Source: an uncultured Rivibacter sp. (GTDB lineage Bacteria; Pseudomonadota; Gammaproteobacteria; Burkholderiales; Burkholderiaceae). From it: 64,000 nt of DNA. The notes beneath the pieces are model-generated. The model ran no database searches. It saw only the letters and a list, made by a program, of their open reading frames with translations, and was not told where the DNA came from. Location: positions 1 through 64,000 of the forward strand of contig CAMLLU010000012.1 in assembly GCA_946480925.1 (NCBI GenBank), written 5' to 3'. Below, piece by piece: positions 45,921 through 55,856 of this stretch. The position numbers were made by a program, and so were the translations under genes. Positions within the stretch are counted from its first letter, which is position 1, and each line of letters begins with the position of its first letter.

Positions 45921-46928
45921 TCAGCGCCGCTCCACGATCACCGGCACCAGCTTCAGTGCCTCGCGGATGCGCTCCGCCGCGCTGCTGGCTTCGTCGCGGC
46001 TGGCGTAAGGGCCGGCCTGCAGCCGGTGCACCGGTGCCTCGTTGAAGATGGCCAGCAGCGGCGCCAGCCAGTCGAGCTCGGTGGCCACGCGCTGCTGGAA
46101 GCTTTCAGCGCCGCCGCGCTCGCGGAAGGCGCCCAACTGCACCCACCAGCCGCGCGCCGCCGTGGTGAACGCGCGGCTCGGCTCGGCGGCGCTCTTGATC
46201 GGTGGCATGGCCTGCGCCACCGCGGGTTCCGCCGTGGGTGCAGGGTCGATGGCGGCCACGGGCGCCACGGCAACGGCCACGCCCGGGTCGTCGCCCTCTC
46301 TGCCTTCGTTGCCGGGTGAGCTACCGCGCCTCCAGGCGCCGGTGCGGATGTCTTCGTAGGTGATGCGTTCCACCTCCACCTTGCCAACGCCGTGTTGCAG
46401 GTCGAGCTTGAGGGCAGCGGTGTAGCTCAGGTCGATGATGCGCCCGGGGTGGAAGGGCCCGCGGTCGTTGATGCGCACCACCGCCTCGCGGCCGTTCTTG
46501 GGGTTGCGCACACGCGCGTAGCTCGGGATCGGGAACGTCGGGTGGGCCGCCGTCATGGCGTACATGTTGTAGATCTCGCCGCTGGCGGTGCGCCGACCGT
46601 GGAATTTGCGGCCGTACCACGAGGCCAGGCCGGTTTCGCGCACCGCCACGTCGCGTGTTTCGGGCGTGTAGCTGCGGCCGTTCACCGCGTACGGCTTGTT
46701 GGGGCCACCATTGCGGATCGACTCGACGCGCGGCTCGGCGTCTGGCGTCTTGTGCAGGTCGGCCGGCGTTGCGGCCATCGGGCCGTCGCGGCCGGACGGT
46801 GCACCCGAAGGCGGTTTGGGCGTCGATGAACAGCCGGCCAGCACGGCGGCCAATGCCAGCAGCAGGTAGGCCGCCAGCGGCGACCAGCGGCGCTTCGCAG
46901 CCGCGCAGGGGGCAACGGGTCGGAGCAT
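45921..46928 (-). CDS. rlpA: RlpA-like septal ring lytic transglycosylase (lipoprotein, SPOR domain)
   Basis: 335 residues. Leader with lipobox LAGC (AYLLLALAAVLAGCSS). The double-psi barrel at about 85-190 has ETGLASWYGRKFHGRRTASG, MTAAHPTFPIPSYARV and VRINDRGPFHPGRIIDLS with the catalytic Asp. The C-terminus from about 255 is a SPOR domain (GWWVQLGAFRERGGAESFQQ) that binds denuded peptidoglycan at the division septum. Two starts (46928, 46940) are possible. It follows the DMT transporter gene by about 35 bases on the same strand. Confidence 0.92.
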   Translation of the reverse strand: MLRPVAPCAAAKRRWSPLAAYLLLALAAVLAGCSSTPKPPSGAPSGRDGPMAATPADLHKTPDAEPRVESIRNGGPNKPYAVNGRSYTPETRDVAVRETGLASWYGRKFHGRRTASGEIYNMYAMTAAHPTFPIPSYARVRNPKNGREAVVRINDRGPFHPGRIIDLSYTAALKLDLQHGVGKVEVERITYEDIRTGAWRRGSSPGNEGREGDDPGVAVAVAPVAAIDPAPTAEPAVAQAMPPIKSAAEPSRAFTTAARGWWVQLGAFRERGGAESFQQRVATELDWLAPLLAIFNEAPVHRLQAGPYASRDEASSAAERIREALKLVPVIVERR

Positions 46929-46963
46929 GGCGCGCACCATACACCAGCCCCCGGCCGTGCCGG

Positions 46964-47917
46964 TTACAGATTCGACGCCTTGGCCGCGGTCGTGCTCTCG
47001 AACACGGAAAGCAGCGCCGCGCCCATGATCAGCAGGCCGCCCGCCAGCAGCGCCGCGCTGAGCTGCTCATCGCCGAACAGCACGGCCGAGCTGCTGGCGA
47101 ACACCACCTCGGTGAGCATCACCACCGCGGTGACGTTGGCCCGCAGCCGCGCCGCGCCGTACTGCAGCGCCAGGTTCGACAGCAGGAAGGCTCCCGCCAG
47201 CGCCAGCGCGAACAGCACCCATGCGAGTGCCGGCATGGGCGGCCGGGGCACGCCGCCGGCGGGGCCGAGCAGCAGGCCCAGCGAGCCGGCCACCAGCAGC
47301 CCGCCCAGGAACATGGCCAGGGCACGCGCCTCCTGCGGCCGGTGTGCTTCGCGCCGCAGCATCACGTTGTTGAGCGCGAAGCTGGCGCCGCCCAGCACGC
47401 CCAGCCAGTCGGGCAGGCTGCTCGGCATCGGCAAGGTCCAGCCTGCGCCTGCCGGCTGCAGCACCAGCGCGGCGCCGGCCAGCGCCAGGGCCACGCGCAG
47501 CATCGCCATGCGCGTCAGGTGCTCGTGCAGCAGCACGCGCGCAAGCACCACTGCCCACAAGGGCATCAGGTAGAACAGCAGCACCACGCGCACCACCTCG
47601 CCGATGCTGACGGCCCAGTTGAACGCCGCGTTGGTGGTGCCCGACGCCAGCACCAGTACCCACAGCACTGGCGCATGCCACAGCTGGCGCACGGCATGCG
47701 GCCGCCAGCTCGCGATGAACAGCACCGCCACCGCGTAGATCAGCGCGGTGGACCACAAGGGGTGCAGGCCCATGGCTTGCAACTGGCGGAACGGCCACCA
47801 CGACACACCCCAGGTGAAGGCGTTGAACATGAGCGCCAGCACGGCCAGGCCGGCGCTGGCATGGGGGTGTGAAGGCGCGCGGCCGCTGTTCGCCGCGGTA
47901 AGGTCTTGGGGTGTCAT
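46964..47917 (-). CDS. DMT-superfamily transporter (EamA family)
   Basis: 317-residue inner-membrane protein with ten hydrophobic segments in two EamA repeats (ALMFNAFTWGVSWWPFRQLQ in the first; LGGASFALNNVMLRRE and ALQYGAARLRANVTAVVMLT in the second). The ATG at 47917 (MTPQDLTAANSGRAP) is preferred over the longer frame. Substrate unknown; such proteins export amino acids or metabolites. Confidence 0.88.
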   Translation of the reverse strand: MTPQDLTAANSGRAPSHPHASAGLAVLALMFNAFTWGVSWWPFRQLQAMGLHPLWSTALIYAVAVLFIASWRPHAVRQLWHAPVLWVLVLASGTTNAAFNWAVSIGEVVRVVLLFYLMPLWAVVLARVLLHEHLTRMAMLRVALALAGAALVLQPAGAGWTLPMPSSLPDWLGVLGGASFALNNVMLRREAHRPQEARALAMFLGGLLVAGSLGLLLGPAGGVPRPPMPALAWVLFALALAGAFLLSNLALQYGAARLRANVTAVVMLTEVVFASSSAVLFGDEQLSAALLAGGLLIMGAALLSVFESTTAAKASNL

Positions 47918-48047
47918 GCGGCGGCGATTGTCACTGGCCGGGCGCCGCGTCGTCCTACATCCGCAGGATGGCTGCACCGGCTCGGGGCGCGTACCTTGGC
48001 GCTGCCGTCACGAGCGGCGTGCTGCCCACACAGGAGGAGACCACCCC

Positions 48048-48926
48048 ATGCAGCCCTTGATCGTGTTGTCCCCGTGGGACTTGCTGCACCCCAGCGAGCC
48101 GGTCGACATGACGCAGTTCGGCCGCCGCTTCCTGGCCGAAGGCGACTCCTGGTTTTCGATGGGCACCATCAACCCGGCCAAGAACTCCAACCTGCTGTTC
48201 GAGATGGTGTTCAGCCAGCGCTGGTGCGCCATCAACTGCGCGGTGCCGGGCGACACGCTGCGCCGCATGGTGCAGATGACGCGCGACCCGCAGTTCATCT
48301 CGCTGCTGTGCGGCCGCCAGGCCTGGGAATGGGACGGCCTGCTGCTGTCGGCCGGCGGCAACGACCTCATCAACGCGCTCGAGGTGCCGCCCACCGAGCC
48401 CGATGCGGCGCTGCGGCTGCTGCGCCCGGCGGCCGAGTGGGGCCCGCCCGCCGACGGCGCCATGCGCTACATCAGCGACAGCGGCTGGGCCACCTTTCGC
48501 ACCTACCTGAAGGCCAACTTCGACGACATGGTGAAGCTGCGCGAGGCCGGTCCGTCCAAAGGCAAGCCGATCTTCACGCACACCTATGCCTGCCCGGTGC
48601 CGCGCGATGCCGGTGCGGGCCTGGGCCTCGGACCGTGGCTGCTGCCGTCGCTGCTGCGCTACGGCATTCCGCCGGAAGACCATGCCGAAGTGGCGCGCCT
48701 GCTGTTCGGCCGGCTCGCGCAGCTGCTGCTCGAAATCGGCAGCGAGCCGCAGCGATACCCCAACGTGCACGTGTTCGACACCAACGGCATCGCGCTCGAA
48801 GCTGCGCAGGCAAGCGCCATCGGCGAAAGCGGCGACTGGATCAACGAGATCCACCTCACCTGGCGCGGCTACGAGAAGCTCGCGCTGCCATGGGCTGCTG
48901 CCATCGAGGCGACGGTGGGCCTCTAA
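48048..48926 (+). CDS. SGNH/GDSL-type hydrolase family protein
   Basis: 292 residues, cytoplasmic by lack of a signal peptide. Block I is GDSWFS (about residues 32-37) with nucleophile Ser, block III GGNDL, and block V WINEIHLTWRGY with the catalytic His. AGGAGGAG precedes the ATG at 48048. The substrate ester is unknown. It is monocistronic and divergent from the DMT transporter gene. Confidence 0.75.
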   Translation: MQPLIVLSPWDLLHPSEPVDMTQFGRRFLAEGDSWFSMGTINPAKNSNLLFEMVFSQRWCAINCAVPGDTLRRMVQMTRDPQFISLLCGRQAWEWDGLLLSAGGNDLINALEVPPTEPDAALRLLRPAAEWGPPADGAMRYISDSGWATFRTYLKANFDDMVKLREAGPSKGKPIFTHTYACPVPRDAGAGLGLGPWLLPSLLRYGIPPEDHAEVARLLFGRLAQLLLEIGSEPQRYPNVHVFDTNGIALEAAQASAIGESGDWINEIHLTWRGYEKLALPWAAAIEATVGL

Positions 48927-48939
48927 GGTCGGCCCCGGC

Positions 48940-49782
48940 TCAGCCCGATTGCTGCTGCTGTTGCTGCTCGATCACGCGCGTGATCGCGGCATCGAGCGAA
49001 GGCGTCTGCGGCAGGCGGATGCCGAACTGCCCGGCCAGCGCTTCACGCATTTCGGCCGGCGTGGCCAGCGTGCGTTGTTCGCTTTCGCCGTTGAGGTGGT
49101 ACAGCGTCAACACGTTGTTGCGCAGTGCCAGGCGCTGGCGCTGCAGAGGCCGCGCGGCCATGAGCCCGGTGACGAAATGCGACTGCGGGTGGTTCGACAA
49201 ATACCAGTTGGTGAGCTCGAAGTCTTCCGGCAGCTGGCGCTGCAGGTCGAAGGTGTACAGCGCCTTCCACTCGTTGCCCAGGCGCACCTGCAGCACGTAG
49301 CCGTCGGCCTTGGCCTGGATGAGGCGAAAGCTTTCATGCGGCGTGCTTTGCGGCGCGTAGGCCTCCAGCCGCAGCGCGGCGGTGAGGGTGAGCCCGCCGA
49401 AGCCGACGTCGGCAATGTAGATGCCGTCGGCCAGGTCGACGTGCAGCAGCATGTGGGTGCGCGGCGTTTGCACGTGTTCGGCCACGTTCCAGCGCACGCG
49501 CGCGGCCAGCCCGCCGACGTGGTAGCCCAGCGCGTGCAGTACTTCGCGCAGCAGCGTGTTGTGCTCGAAGCAGTAGCCGCCGCGCCCGCCGTCCACCAGC
49601 TTGCGCTGCAGCGAGTCGAGGTCCAGCCGCACGGGCTGGCCCAGCAGCGGGTCCAGGTTTTCGAACGGGATGGTCCGGGTGTGGAGTTCGATGATCGCCT
49701 GCAGGTTGGCCAGGGTCGGCAGGCGGCTGCCGGTGTAGCCGATGCGGGCGAAGTAAGCGTCGAGGTCGATTTGCGTTGCCAT
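48940..49782 (-). CDS. nat: Arylamine N-acetyltransferase
   Basis: Transfers acetyl from acetyl-CoA to arylamines and hydrazines; 280 residues. The catalytic triad is complete: Cys71 in RGGYCFEHN, His110 in RTHMLLHV and Asp125 in IADVGFGG. Other family motifs are TIPFENLDPLLG near residue 40. The C-terminus carries an uncommon run of six Gln (EQQQQQQSG). Convergent with the SGNH gene, 13 bases apart. Confidence 0.94.
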   Translation of the reverse strand: MATQIDLDAYFARIGYTGSRLPTLANLQAIIELHTRTIPFENLDPLLGQPVRLDLDSLQRKLVDGGRGGYCFEHNTLLREVLHALGYHVGGLAARVRWNVAEHVQTPRTHMLLHVDLADGIYIADVGFGGLTLTAALRLEAYAPQSTPHESFRLIQAKADGYVLQVRLGNEWKALYTFDLQRQLPEDFELTNWYLSNHPQSHFVTGLMAARPLQRQRLALRNNVLTLYHLNGESEQRTLATPAEMREALAGQFGIRLPQTPSLDAAITRVIEQQQQQQSG

Positions 49783-49931
49783 GTGCAGACCTTAGTGCGC
49801 GGTGGGTAGCCGCATCAAGGGTGAGGGATCTCTCTGCAATGGCGGCGGCAAGCGGCGCGCCCGTGGCGGTTTGCGTATCGTGACTGCGGCGTGACATCGC
49901 GATCACGCCAGAAGCACCACGCGGGGTCAGC

Positions 49932-51209
49932 TCAGTGCTTGTCGGACCGCGCGAGCGCGAGTAGGTGTTCGACTTCGTCACGGTGCTGCACCGTGTTGCG
50001 CACGTGCCAGCGGCCGATCAGCCACATCGTGCCCGCCACCACCAGGCCGAACAGCGTGATGGCACCGAAGGCCGACAGGCCCATGCGCGTCATGCCGGTG
50101 TAGAACGCCCCGAGACCCAGGATGCAGGCCTGCTCGTTGAAGTTCTGCACCGCGATGGAGCGCCCGGCACCCATCAGGTTGTGGCCGCGGTGTTGCAGCA
50201 AGGCGTTCATGGGCACCACCAGGAAGCCGCCCAGCGCGCCCAGCACGATGAGGAAGGGTGCCGCGACCCAGACGTTGCTGATGAAGTTCATCGCGATCAC
50301 CAGCACGCCCATCGCCACGCCCAGCGGGATGACGCTGGTGGCCTGGTCGAGCCGCATGCGCACCGAGGCCGCCACCGCACCCACCGCGGTGCCGATGGCC
50401 ACCACGCCCACCAGCGAAGACGCCTGCGTGGTGCTGTAGCCCAGCGCCGCGGCGGCCCAGGCCAGCACGATGTAGCGCAGGTTGCCCGACACGCCCCAGA
50501 ACAGCGTGGTCGTGGCCAGCGAGATCTGGCCCAGCTTGTCGCTCCACAGGCGCGCATTGCAGGTGGAGAAGTCGCGCACCATCGCGATCACGCTGCGCGG
50601 CATGGGCTGCAGCGGCGCATCGGTGCGCGGGATGTACAGGTTGAACAGCGCCGCCAGCACGTACAGGATGATCAGCGACGCGATGGCGGCTTCGGGCCCG
50701 GTGTCGATGCCGGTGTCCAGGAAGGGCAGGTCCACGCCCAGCAGCATCGGCGCGATGCGCGGGCCCACCAGCTGGCCGCCCAGCAGCACGCCGAGGATGA
50801 TGGAGCCGATGGTGAGCCCTTCGATCCAGCCGTTGGCCTTGACCAGCTGCGAGGGCGGCAGCAGCTCGGTGAGGATGCCGTACTTGGCCGGCGAATAGGC
50901 CGCCGCGCCCAGCCCCACGATGGCGTAGGCCGCCAGCGGGTGCGTGCCGAACAGCATGAGCAGGCAGCCGGCGACCTTGATGGTGTTCGAGACGAACATC
51001 ACCTTGCCTTTCGGGACCGCGTCGGCAAACGCGCCCACGAACGGCGCCAGTACCACGTAGAACAGCGCGAACATCGGCACTAGCGCCGCACGTTGCCATT
51101 CGGCTGCGCCACCGCTTCTCAGCAACTCCACCGCCGCCACGAACAGGGCGTTGTCCGCCAGCGAGCTGAAGAACTGCGCTGACATGATGGTGTAGAAGCC
51201 TTTTTTCAT
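49932..51209 (-). CDS. lplT: Lysophospholipid transporter
   Basis: Major-facilitator flippase that brings lysophospholipids across the inner membrane; 425 residues from the ATG at 51209 (MKKGFYTIMSAQFFSSLADN, the LplT N-terminus). Twelve hydrophobic segments are visible, with YSPAKYGILTELLPPSQLVKANGW as the family signature between spans 4 and 5. Divergent from alr, an arrangement frequent in Burkholderiales. No acyltransferase/acyl-ACP synthetase partner gene is seen next to it. Confidence 0.9.
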   Translation of the reverse strand: MKKGFYTIMSAQFFSSLADNALFVAAVELLRSGGAAEWQRAALVPMFALFYVVLAPFVGAFADAVPKGKVMFVSNTIKVAGCLLMLFGTHPLAAYAIVGLGAAAYSPAKYGILTELLPPSQLVKANGWIEGLTIGSIILGVLLGGQLVGPRIAPMLLGVDLPFLDTGIDTGPEAAIASLIILYVLAALFNLYIPRTDAPLQPMPRSVIAMVRDFSTCNARLWSDKLGQISLATTTLFWGVSGNLRYIVLAWAAAALGYSTTQASSLVGVVAIGTAVGAVAASVRMRLDQATSVIPLGVAMGVLVIAMNFISNVWVAAPFLIVLGALGGFLVVPMNALLQHRGHNLMGAGRSIAVQNFNEQACILGLGAFYTGMTRMGLSAFGAITLFGLVVAGTMWLIGRWHVRNTVQHRDEVEHLLALARSDKH

Positions 51210-51431
51210 CCGCTCGCTGTTCGGTGCGCCGGCATACAAGACAGGGCCGGCGCAGGTATGTCTCCCATTGAAGTCCGTGGCGGCCGGCTTCCCCTGCCGC
51301 CCAGACTCCTGCGGCGGGCTTTATAGCATGCGGTCTTGACCGGCCTTCACGCGACAAACTCTCTGGTCTGTGGCTGGCAGAATGGTTCGATCCTCCTTAC
51401 AACTCGGCGAAGCAGCCGCGGAATCGATAGC

Positions 51432-52529
51432 GTGCCACGCCCCATCGAAGCCCTCATCCACGCCGATGCCCTGGCCCACAACCTCGCCCGCGCGCGGCAG
51501 GCCGCGCCCGATGCGCGCGTGTGGGCGTTGGTCAAGGCCAATGCCTACGGGCACGGCATCGAACGTGTCTATGAGGCGCTGCGCGGCGCCGACGGCTTTG
51601 CGCTGCTCGACCTCGCCGAGGCCGAGCGCGTGCGGGCCCTGGGCTGGCGCGGCCCCGTGCTGCTGCTCGAAGGGGCCTTCGAAGCGCGCGACCTGGAGCT
51701 GTGCTCGCGGCTGAACCTGTGGCACGTGGTGCACAGCGAGGCGCAGATCGACTGGCTGGCGATGCACAAGACGCACCAGCCGCACCGCGTGTTCCTCAAG
51801 CTCAACAGCGGCATGAACCGGCTGGGCTTCACGGTCTCGGCCTTCCGCGCGGCCTGGGCGCGCCTGAACGTGCTGCCGCAGGTCGACGAGATCTCGCTGA
51901 TGACGCACTTTTCAGACGCCGACGGCGAGCGTGGCATCGCGCACCAGGCGGCGCTGTTCGCGCAGGCCGCGCAAGACCTGCCGGGCGAACGCTCGCTGTG
52001 CAACAGCGCGGCGACGCTGCGCTTCGCACACCTGCCCGAAATACGCAGTGACTGGGTGCGCCCGGGCATCATGACCTACGGCTCGGCGCCGGACTTCCCG
52101 GCGCACGACATCACCCACTGGGGCCTCGAGCCGACGATGACGCTGCGCTCGAAGCTCATCGCCATACAGGAGCTGGCGGCGGGCGACAGCGTCGGCTACG
52201 GCAGCACTTTCTCGGCCGAGCAGCCCATGCGCATCGGCATCGTGGCCTGCGGCTATGGCGACGGCTACCCGCGCCATTGCGGCACCGGCACGCCGGTGCT
52301 GGTGAATGGCGTGCGCACCCGCATGGTGGGCCGCGTGTCGATGGACATGCTGACGGTCGACCTCACGCCGGTGCCCGATGCGGGCATGGGCAGCGAGGTC
52401 ACGCTGTGGGGCGGCGGCCCCGCGGGCAGTGTGTTGCCGATCGACGACGTGGCACGTGCGGCCGGCACAGTGGGCTACGAGCTCATGTGCGCGCTGGCGC
52501 AGCGCGTGCCGGTCACCGTGACGGCCTGA
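51432..52529 (+). CDS. alr: Alanine racemase
   Basis: PLP enzyme making D-alanine for peptidoglycan; 365 residues. Start GTG at 51432 gives [20 protein letters not shown], the family N-terminus; the frame to 51336 has no match. PLP Lys35 is in [12 protein letters not shown], and the second catalytic base Tyr is in [27 protein letters not shown] is conserved near the C-terminus. Divergent from lplT, with radA about 4 kb downstream on the same strand. Confidence 0.95.
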   Translation: MPRPIEALIHADALAHNLARARQAAPDARVWALVKANAYGHGIERVYEALRGADGFALLDLAEAERVRALGWRGPVLLLEGAFEARDLELCSRLNLWHVVHSEAQIDWLAMHKTHQPHRVFLKLNSGMNRLGFTVSAFRAAWARLNVLPQVDEISLMTHFSDADGERGIAHQAALFAQAAQDLPGERSLCNSAATLRFAHLPEIRSDWVRPGIMTYGSAPDFPAHDITHWGLEPTMTLRSKLIAIQELAAGDSVGYGSTFSAEQPMRIGIVACGYGDGYPRHCGTGTPVLVNGVRTRMVGRVSMDMLTVDLTPVPDAGMGSEVTLWGGGPAGSVLPIDDVARAAGTVGYELMCALAQRVPVTVTA

Positions 52530-52547
52530 CGCGGTCCTGGAACGGCC

Positions 52548-54032
52548 CTAGACCCGCGCAGCCTCTTCCGGCCGCTCTTCGCGCCGTGAACTCCCCGGCC
52601 GCTCCGCCAGCTTCTTGACGATCTGCCCCAGCCGCTTGATGGCTGCGTCCATCTTGGCCGACCATGGATCGCCATACTGCAGGCGGATGAAGTGGTCGAA
52701 GCGTCGCGTGGTCGAAAACGCGGCGCCGGGCGCCACGCCGATGTGTTCGAGCCGCGCCAGCGCGAACACCTCGCGCGAATCCACGTGCCGCGGCAGCTCG
52801 ATCCACATCAACAGGCCGCCCTGCGGCATCGAGAGCCGGCAGCCCATCGGGAAATAGCGCGCCACCGCATCGGCCATGTGATGCGCCTGCGACTTGAGCG
52901 CCGCACGCAGCCGGCGCATGTGGTGGTCGTAGCCGCCGTCGCGAATGAACTGCGCCAGCACTTCCTGCTGCAGCATCGGGCAGGCCACCGAGGTGCGCAT
53001 CTTCAAGGCCTGCGTCTTCATGAAATGGCGTCCCGCTGCAACCCAGCCGATGCGGTAGCCCGGCGCCACCGTCTTGGTGAAGGCCGAGCACAGGATCACG
53101 TCGCCCGTCTGGTCGAAGCTCTTGAGCACCGGCGGGCGCTGGTCGCCGAAATGCATCTCGCCGTAGATGTCGCTTTCGATCACGGTGATGCCGCGCTCGG
53201 CCATCATCGCCACCAGGCGACGCTTGTTTTCCACCGGCATCAGGCTGCCCAGCGGATTGGGAAAGTTGGGCAGCAGGATGCACGCCTTCACCGCACCCGG
53301 TTTCTGCGTCGCGAAGTCCAGCGCCTCGATCGACAGGCCGGTGCGCGGGTGGCTCGGGATCTCGAGCACCTTGAGCCCCAGGCTTTCGTTGACCTGCAGC
53401 AGGTGGAAGTAGGTGGGCGACTCCATCAGGATGGTGTCGCCGCTTTGCGCCACCGAACGCAGCGCGAGGTACACCGCCTCGAGGCCACCGTTGGTGATGA
53501 CGATCTCGTCGGGCCGCAACTGCACGCCCGAGCTCACGGCGCGGCGCGCGATCTCCTGCCGCAGCGCGGCGCTGCCCGTCATGTGGTAGCCCGACGCGTA
53601 TTCCGGGTGGCGCCGGTTCACCGTCGCCATGAGGTGCTGCAGCTTGGCCTCGGGCAGCAGCGAACGCGCCGGTGCCGCATGGAAGCGCGGCAGCGCGAGC
53701 GGGTCGTCCACGATGTAGAGGAACTCGTGCAGCACCTGGTCCATGTTCACGAACGAGGCGCCTTCGATGCGCAGGTCGAGCTGCGGCTCGGGCAGCACCG
53801 GCGCGGGGCCGGCTGCGACGAAGTAGCCTGACTTGGGCCGTGCCTGCACGACGCCGCGGTTTTCGAGCCAGCGGAAGGTCTGCAGCGCCGTGCTCATGCT
53901 CACCTTGTGCTGCTGGCTGAGCTGGCGCACCGAAGGCAGCCGGTCTCCCACGCGCAGCGCACCGGTGGAAATGGCGCGCTCGATCTGTGCCGCGATGGCC
54001 TGGTACAGCGGAGTTTGCGCCGGCGCGTCCAT
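52548..54032 (-). CDS. MocR-type regulator: GntR winged helix fused to PLP aminotransferase domain
   Basis: 494 residues. The ATG at 54032 gives MDAPAQTPLYQAIAAQIERA; the GntR winged helix spans 8-75 (LRVGDRLPSVRQLSQQHKVS). From about 100 the fold-type I aminotransferase domain follows with GYHMTGSAALRQEIARRA, PNFPNPLGSLMP, the SDIYGEMHFG loop and PLP Lys in SAFTKTVAPGYRIGW. Such regulators respond to PLP and amino compounds. It is divergent from the DUF2917 gene, a pairing repeatedly seen in Burkholderiales, so that gene is the likely target. C-terminal tail REERPEEAARV is charged. Confidence 0.9.
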   Translation of the reverse strand: MDAPAQTPLYQAIAAQIERAISTGALRVGDRLPSVRQLSQQHKVSMSTALQTFRWLENRGVVQARPKSGYFVAAGPAPVLPEPQLDLRIEGASFVNMDQVLHEFLYIVDDPLALPRFHAAPARSLLPEAKLQHLMATVNRRHPEYASGYHMTGSAALRQEIARRAVSSGVQLRPDEIVITNGGLEAVYLALRSVAQSGDTILMESPTYFHLLQVNESLGLKVLEIPSHPRTGLSIEALDFATQKPGAVKACILLPNFPNPLGSLMPVENKRRLVAMMAERGITVIESDIYGEMHFGDQRPPVLKSFDQTGDVILCSAFTKTVAPGYRIGWVAAGRHFMKTQALKMRTSVACPMLQQEVLAQFIRDGGYDHHMRRLRAALKSQAHHMADAVARYFPMGCRLSMPQGGLLMWIELPRHVDSREVFALARLEHIGVAPGAAFSTTRRFDHFIRLQYGDPWSAKMDAAIKRLGQIVKKLAERPGSSRREERPEEAARV

Positions 54033-54207
54033 GATGAAGCCATTGTGACGAGCTTCGCCGCGTCTGTACCAGCACAGATGTGTGCGTGAGTTGGCAGTAC
54101 AGACGCAGACGAGGGCCATCTGTTCCGGTCGCGTTTGGGCTGTGCTGGGTCTGTCGGCACAACGCCCGTCTGCCGACACTGGGTGGCCCAATCAGCAGGA
54201 GTCGGCC

Positions 54208-54528
54208 ATGGCCTTGAAATTCGACAAACCGGTGGTTTTGCAGCTGCGCGACGGCGAACTGGTGCCGCTGGACGACGCATGGGTGAGCGTGGTGCACGGC
54301 TGCGTGTGGATCACCCAGGCCGACGACTCGCGCGACCACTTTCTGCATGGCGGCCAGGCGCTGCGCGTGGCGCCTGGCGCCCGCGCGTTGATGAGCGCCG
54401 AAGGCTGGGCGCAGGTGCAGCTGATACCCGCGCCCACGAAGGCCCAGCTGCTGTGGCGTGCGGGCTCACAATGGCTGGCCCGCCTCACCGGCCGGCGCCG
54501 CAGGCTCGGAACGGCGCTTGCTGGGTGA
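54208..54528 (+). CDS. DUF2917 domain protein
   Basis: 106 residues, one small cupin-like beta domain (VVLQLRDGELVPLDDAWVSV, CVWITQADDSRDHFLHGGQA, LRVAPGARALMSAEGWAQVQ) and a basic C-terminus ARLTGRRRRLG. The family is of unknown function. AGGAG lies 8-10 bases before the ATG. Divergent from the MocR gene across 175 bases that probably hold both promoters. Confidence 0.85.
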   Translation: MALKFDKPVVLQLRDGELVPLDDAWVSVVHGCVWITQADDSRDHFLHGGQALRVAPGARALMSAEGWAQVQLIPAPTKAQLLWRAGSQWLARLTGRRRRLGTALAG

Positions 54529-54564
54529 GGCGGCCACCGCGTGTTGTGTTTCGCCTTTTGCCCC

Positions 54565-54969
54565 ATGCACCTGAAGATCGCCGAACACGAAGTGGAATGG
54601 ACCGCCGTGTGCTCACAGGGCGCGGGCGGCCAGAACGTCAACAAGGTGTCGAGCGCGGTGCAGCTGCGCTTCGACATCCGTGCGTCTTCGTTGCCCGAGC
54701 CTGTGAAGGCGAGGCTGCTGGCGCTGCCGGACCAGCGCATCACCGACGACGGCGTGGTGGTCATCAAGGCGCAGACGCAGCGCAGCCAGCCGCAGAACCG
54801 CGCCGACGCGATGGCGCGGCTGCAGGCATTGATCGACAGTGCGGCGCACGTGCCGCGCAAGCGCATCGCAACGAAGCCGACGCGGGCTTCGCAGCGGCGG
54901 CGGGTGGAAGAAAAGACGCGCCGCGGTGCCGTCAAGGCCGGGCGCCAGGCTCGGCCGGGTGACTTCTGA
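54565..54969 (+). CDS. arfB: Alternative ribosome-rescue factor ArfB (peptidyl-tRNA hydrolase)
   Basis: 134 residues; rescues stalled ribosomes by hydrolysing peptidyl-tRNA. GGQ at 21-23 within SQGAGGQNVNKVSSAVQLRF is the catalytic motif, and the basic C-terminal tail (KRIATKPTRASQRRRVEEKT and RRGAVKAGRQARPGD) enters the empty mRNA channel. Start ATG at 54565 gives MHLKIAEHEVEWTAV. It follows the DUF2917 gene by 36 bases. Confidence 0.93.
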   Translation: MHLKIAEHEVEWTAVCSQGAGGQNVNKVSSAVQLRFDIRASSLPEPVKARLLALPDQRITDDGVVVIKAQTQRSQPQNRADAMARLQALIDSAAHVPRKRIATKPTRASQRRRVEEKTRRGAVKAGRQARPGDF

Positions 54970-54992
54970 TTCGCCGACTCAGGCCGCCGCCG

Positions 54993-55035
54993 CGCCGGGC
55001 CGCCCCAAGCAAGGCGGCCCCCTCTCGGAGGGGTG
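54993..55035. repeat. GC-rich intergenic repeat (family C'), inverted copy
   Basis: CCGGGCCGCCCCAAGCAAGG is the reverse complement of the core at 5722-5741. It sits between convergent arfB and the LysE-type gene, where CCCCTCTCGGAGGGG can form a hairpin terminator. Confidence 0.55.
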
Positions 55036-55066
55036 GCCGCCGTACTCGACGGGCGGGGTGTTGTCG

Positions 55067-55702
55067 TTACACGCGCTTGAAGGTGGCCAGCAGCGCGCCT
55101 GCCGCCACGAACAGCCCGCCGAACGTGCGGTTCAGGAGCTTCATCTGCGCGGGCGAGCGCAGCAGCCGCAGCACGCGCGCGGCCAGCACCGTGTAGCCCG
55201 CCATCACCACCAGGTCGGTGAAGGCCAGCGTGGCGCCGATGGTGGCGTACTGCGGCGCCAGCGGCGCGGAAAGGTCCAGGAACTGCGGCACCACGGCCAG
55301 CAGGAACACCGTGCCCTTGGGGTTCAGCGCGTTGACGATCCAGCCACGCAGCACCAGCGAGCGGCGCGACACCCGTTGCTGCCCGGCGGCCTCGGTGTTT
55401 TCAGCCACCATCGGCTGCGCCGGCGCGCGCCATTGCTTGATGCCGAGGTACACGAGGTAGGCCACCCCCAGCCATTTGACGATGGCGAAGGCGATGCTCG
55501 ACGTGGCGATCAGCGCCCCGAGCCCGAGCCCCACGACCACCACTTGCGTGAGGATGCCCAGCACCAGCCCGAAGGTCATGAAGTAGCCCCGCGCGAAACC
55601 GTGGTTGAGGCCGGCGCTCATCGCGGCCACGGCGCCGGCACCGGGCGAGAGGCTGATGGCCCAGGAGGCGGCAAAGAAGGCGAGCCAGACGGAGAAGTCC
55701 AT
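55067..55702 (-). CDS. LysE/RhtB-family amino-acid exporter
   Basis: 211-residue inner-membrane protein with about six hydrophobic segments. Start MDFSVWLAFFAASWAISLSP at 55702; SLSPGAGAVAAMSAGLNHGF is the family signature, and PKGTVFLLAVVPQF the second. Exports neutral or basic amino acids or homoserine lactones; substrate unknown. Confidence 0.9.
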   Translation of the reverse strand: MDFSVWLAFFAASWAISLSPGAGAVAAMSAGLNHGFARGYFMTFGLVLGILTQVVVVGLGLGALIATSSIAFAIVKWLGVAYLVYLGIKQWRAPAQPMVAENTEAAGQQRVSRRSLVLRGWIVNALNPKGTVFLLAVVPQFLDLSAPLAPQYATIGATLAFTDLVVMAGYTVLAARVLRLLRSPAQMKLLNRTFGGLFVAAGALLATFKRV

Positions 55703-55856
55703 GGTGGGCGGGGAGGCGGGGAGGGAGCGCACGTTGTAGCACGGCCACCATTTCCGGCGCCAGGTCGTTACATTGCCCGCCATGCCAAATCACCGTTCCC
55801 GCACGGCCTCGTCGTGGGCCGCACCGAGCCGGCACGTGAAGCGCCTGCATACCCAC

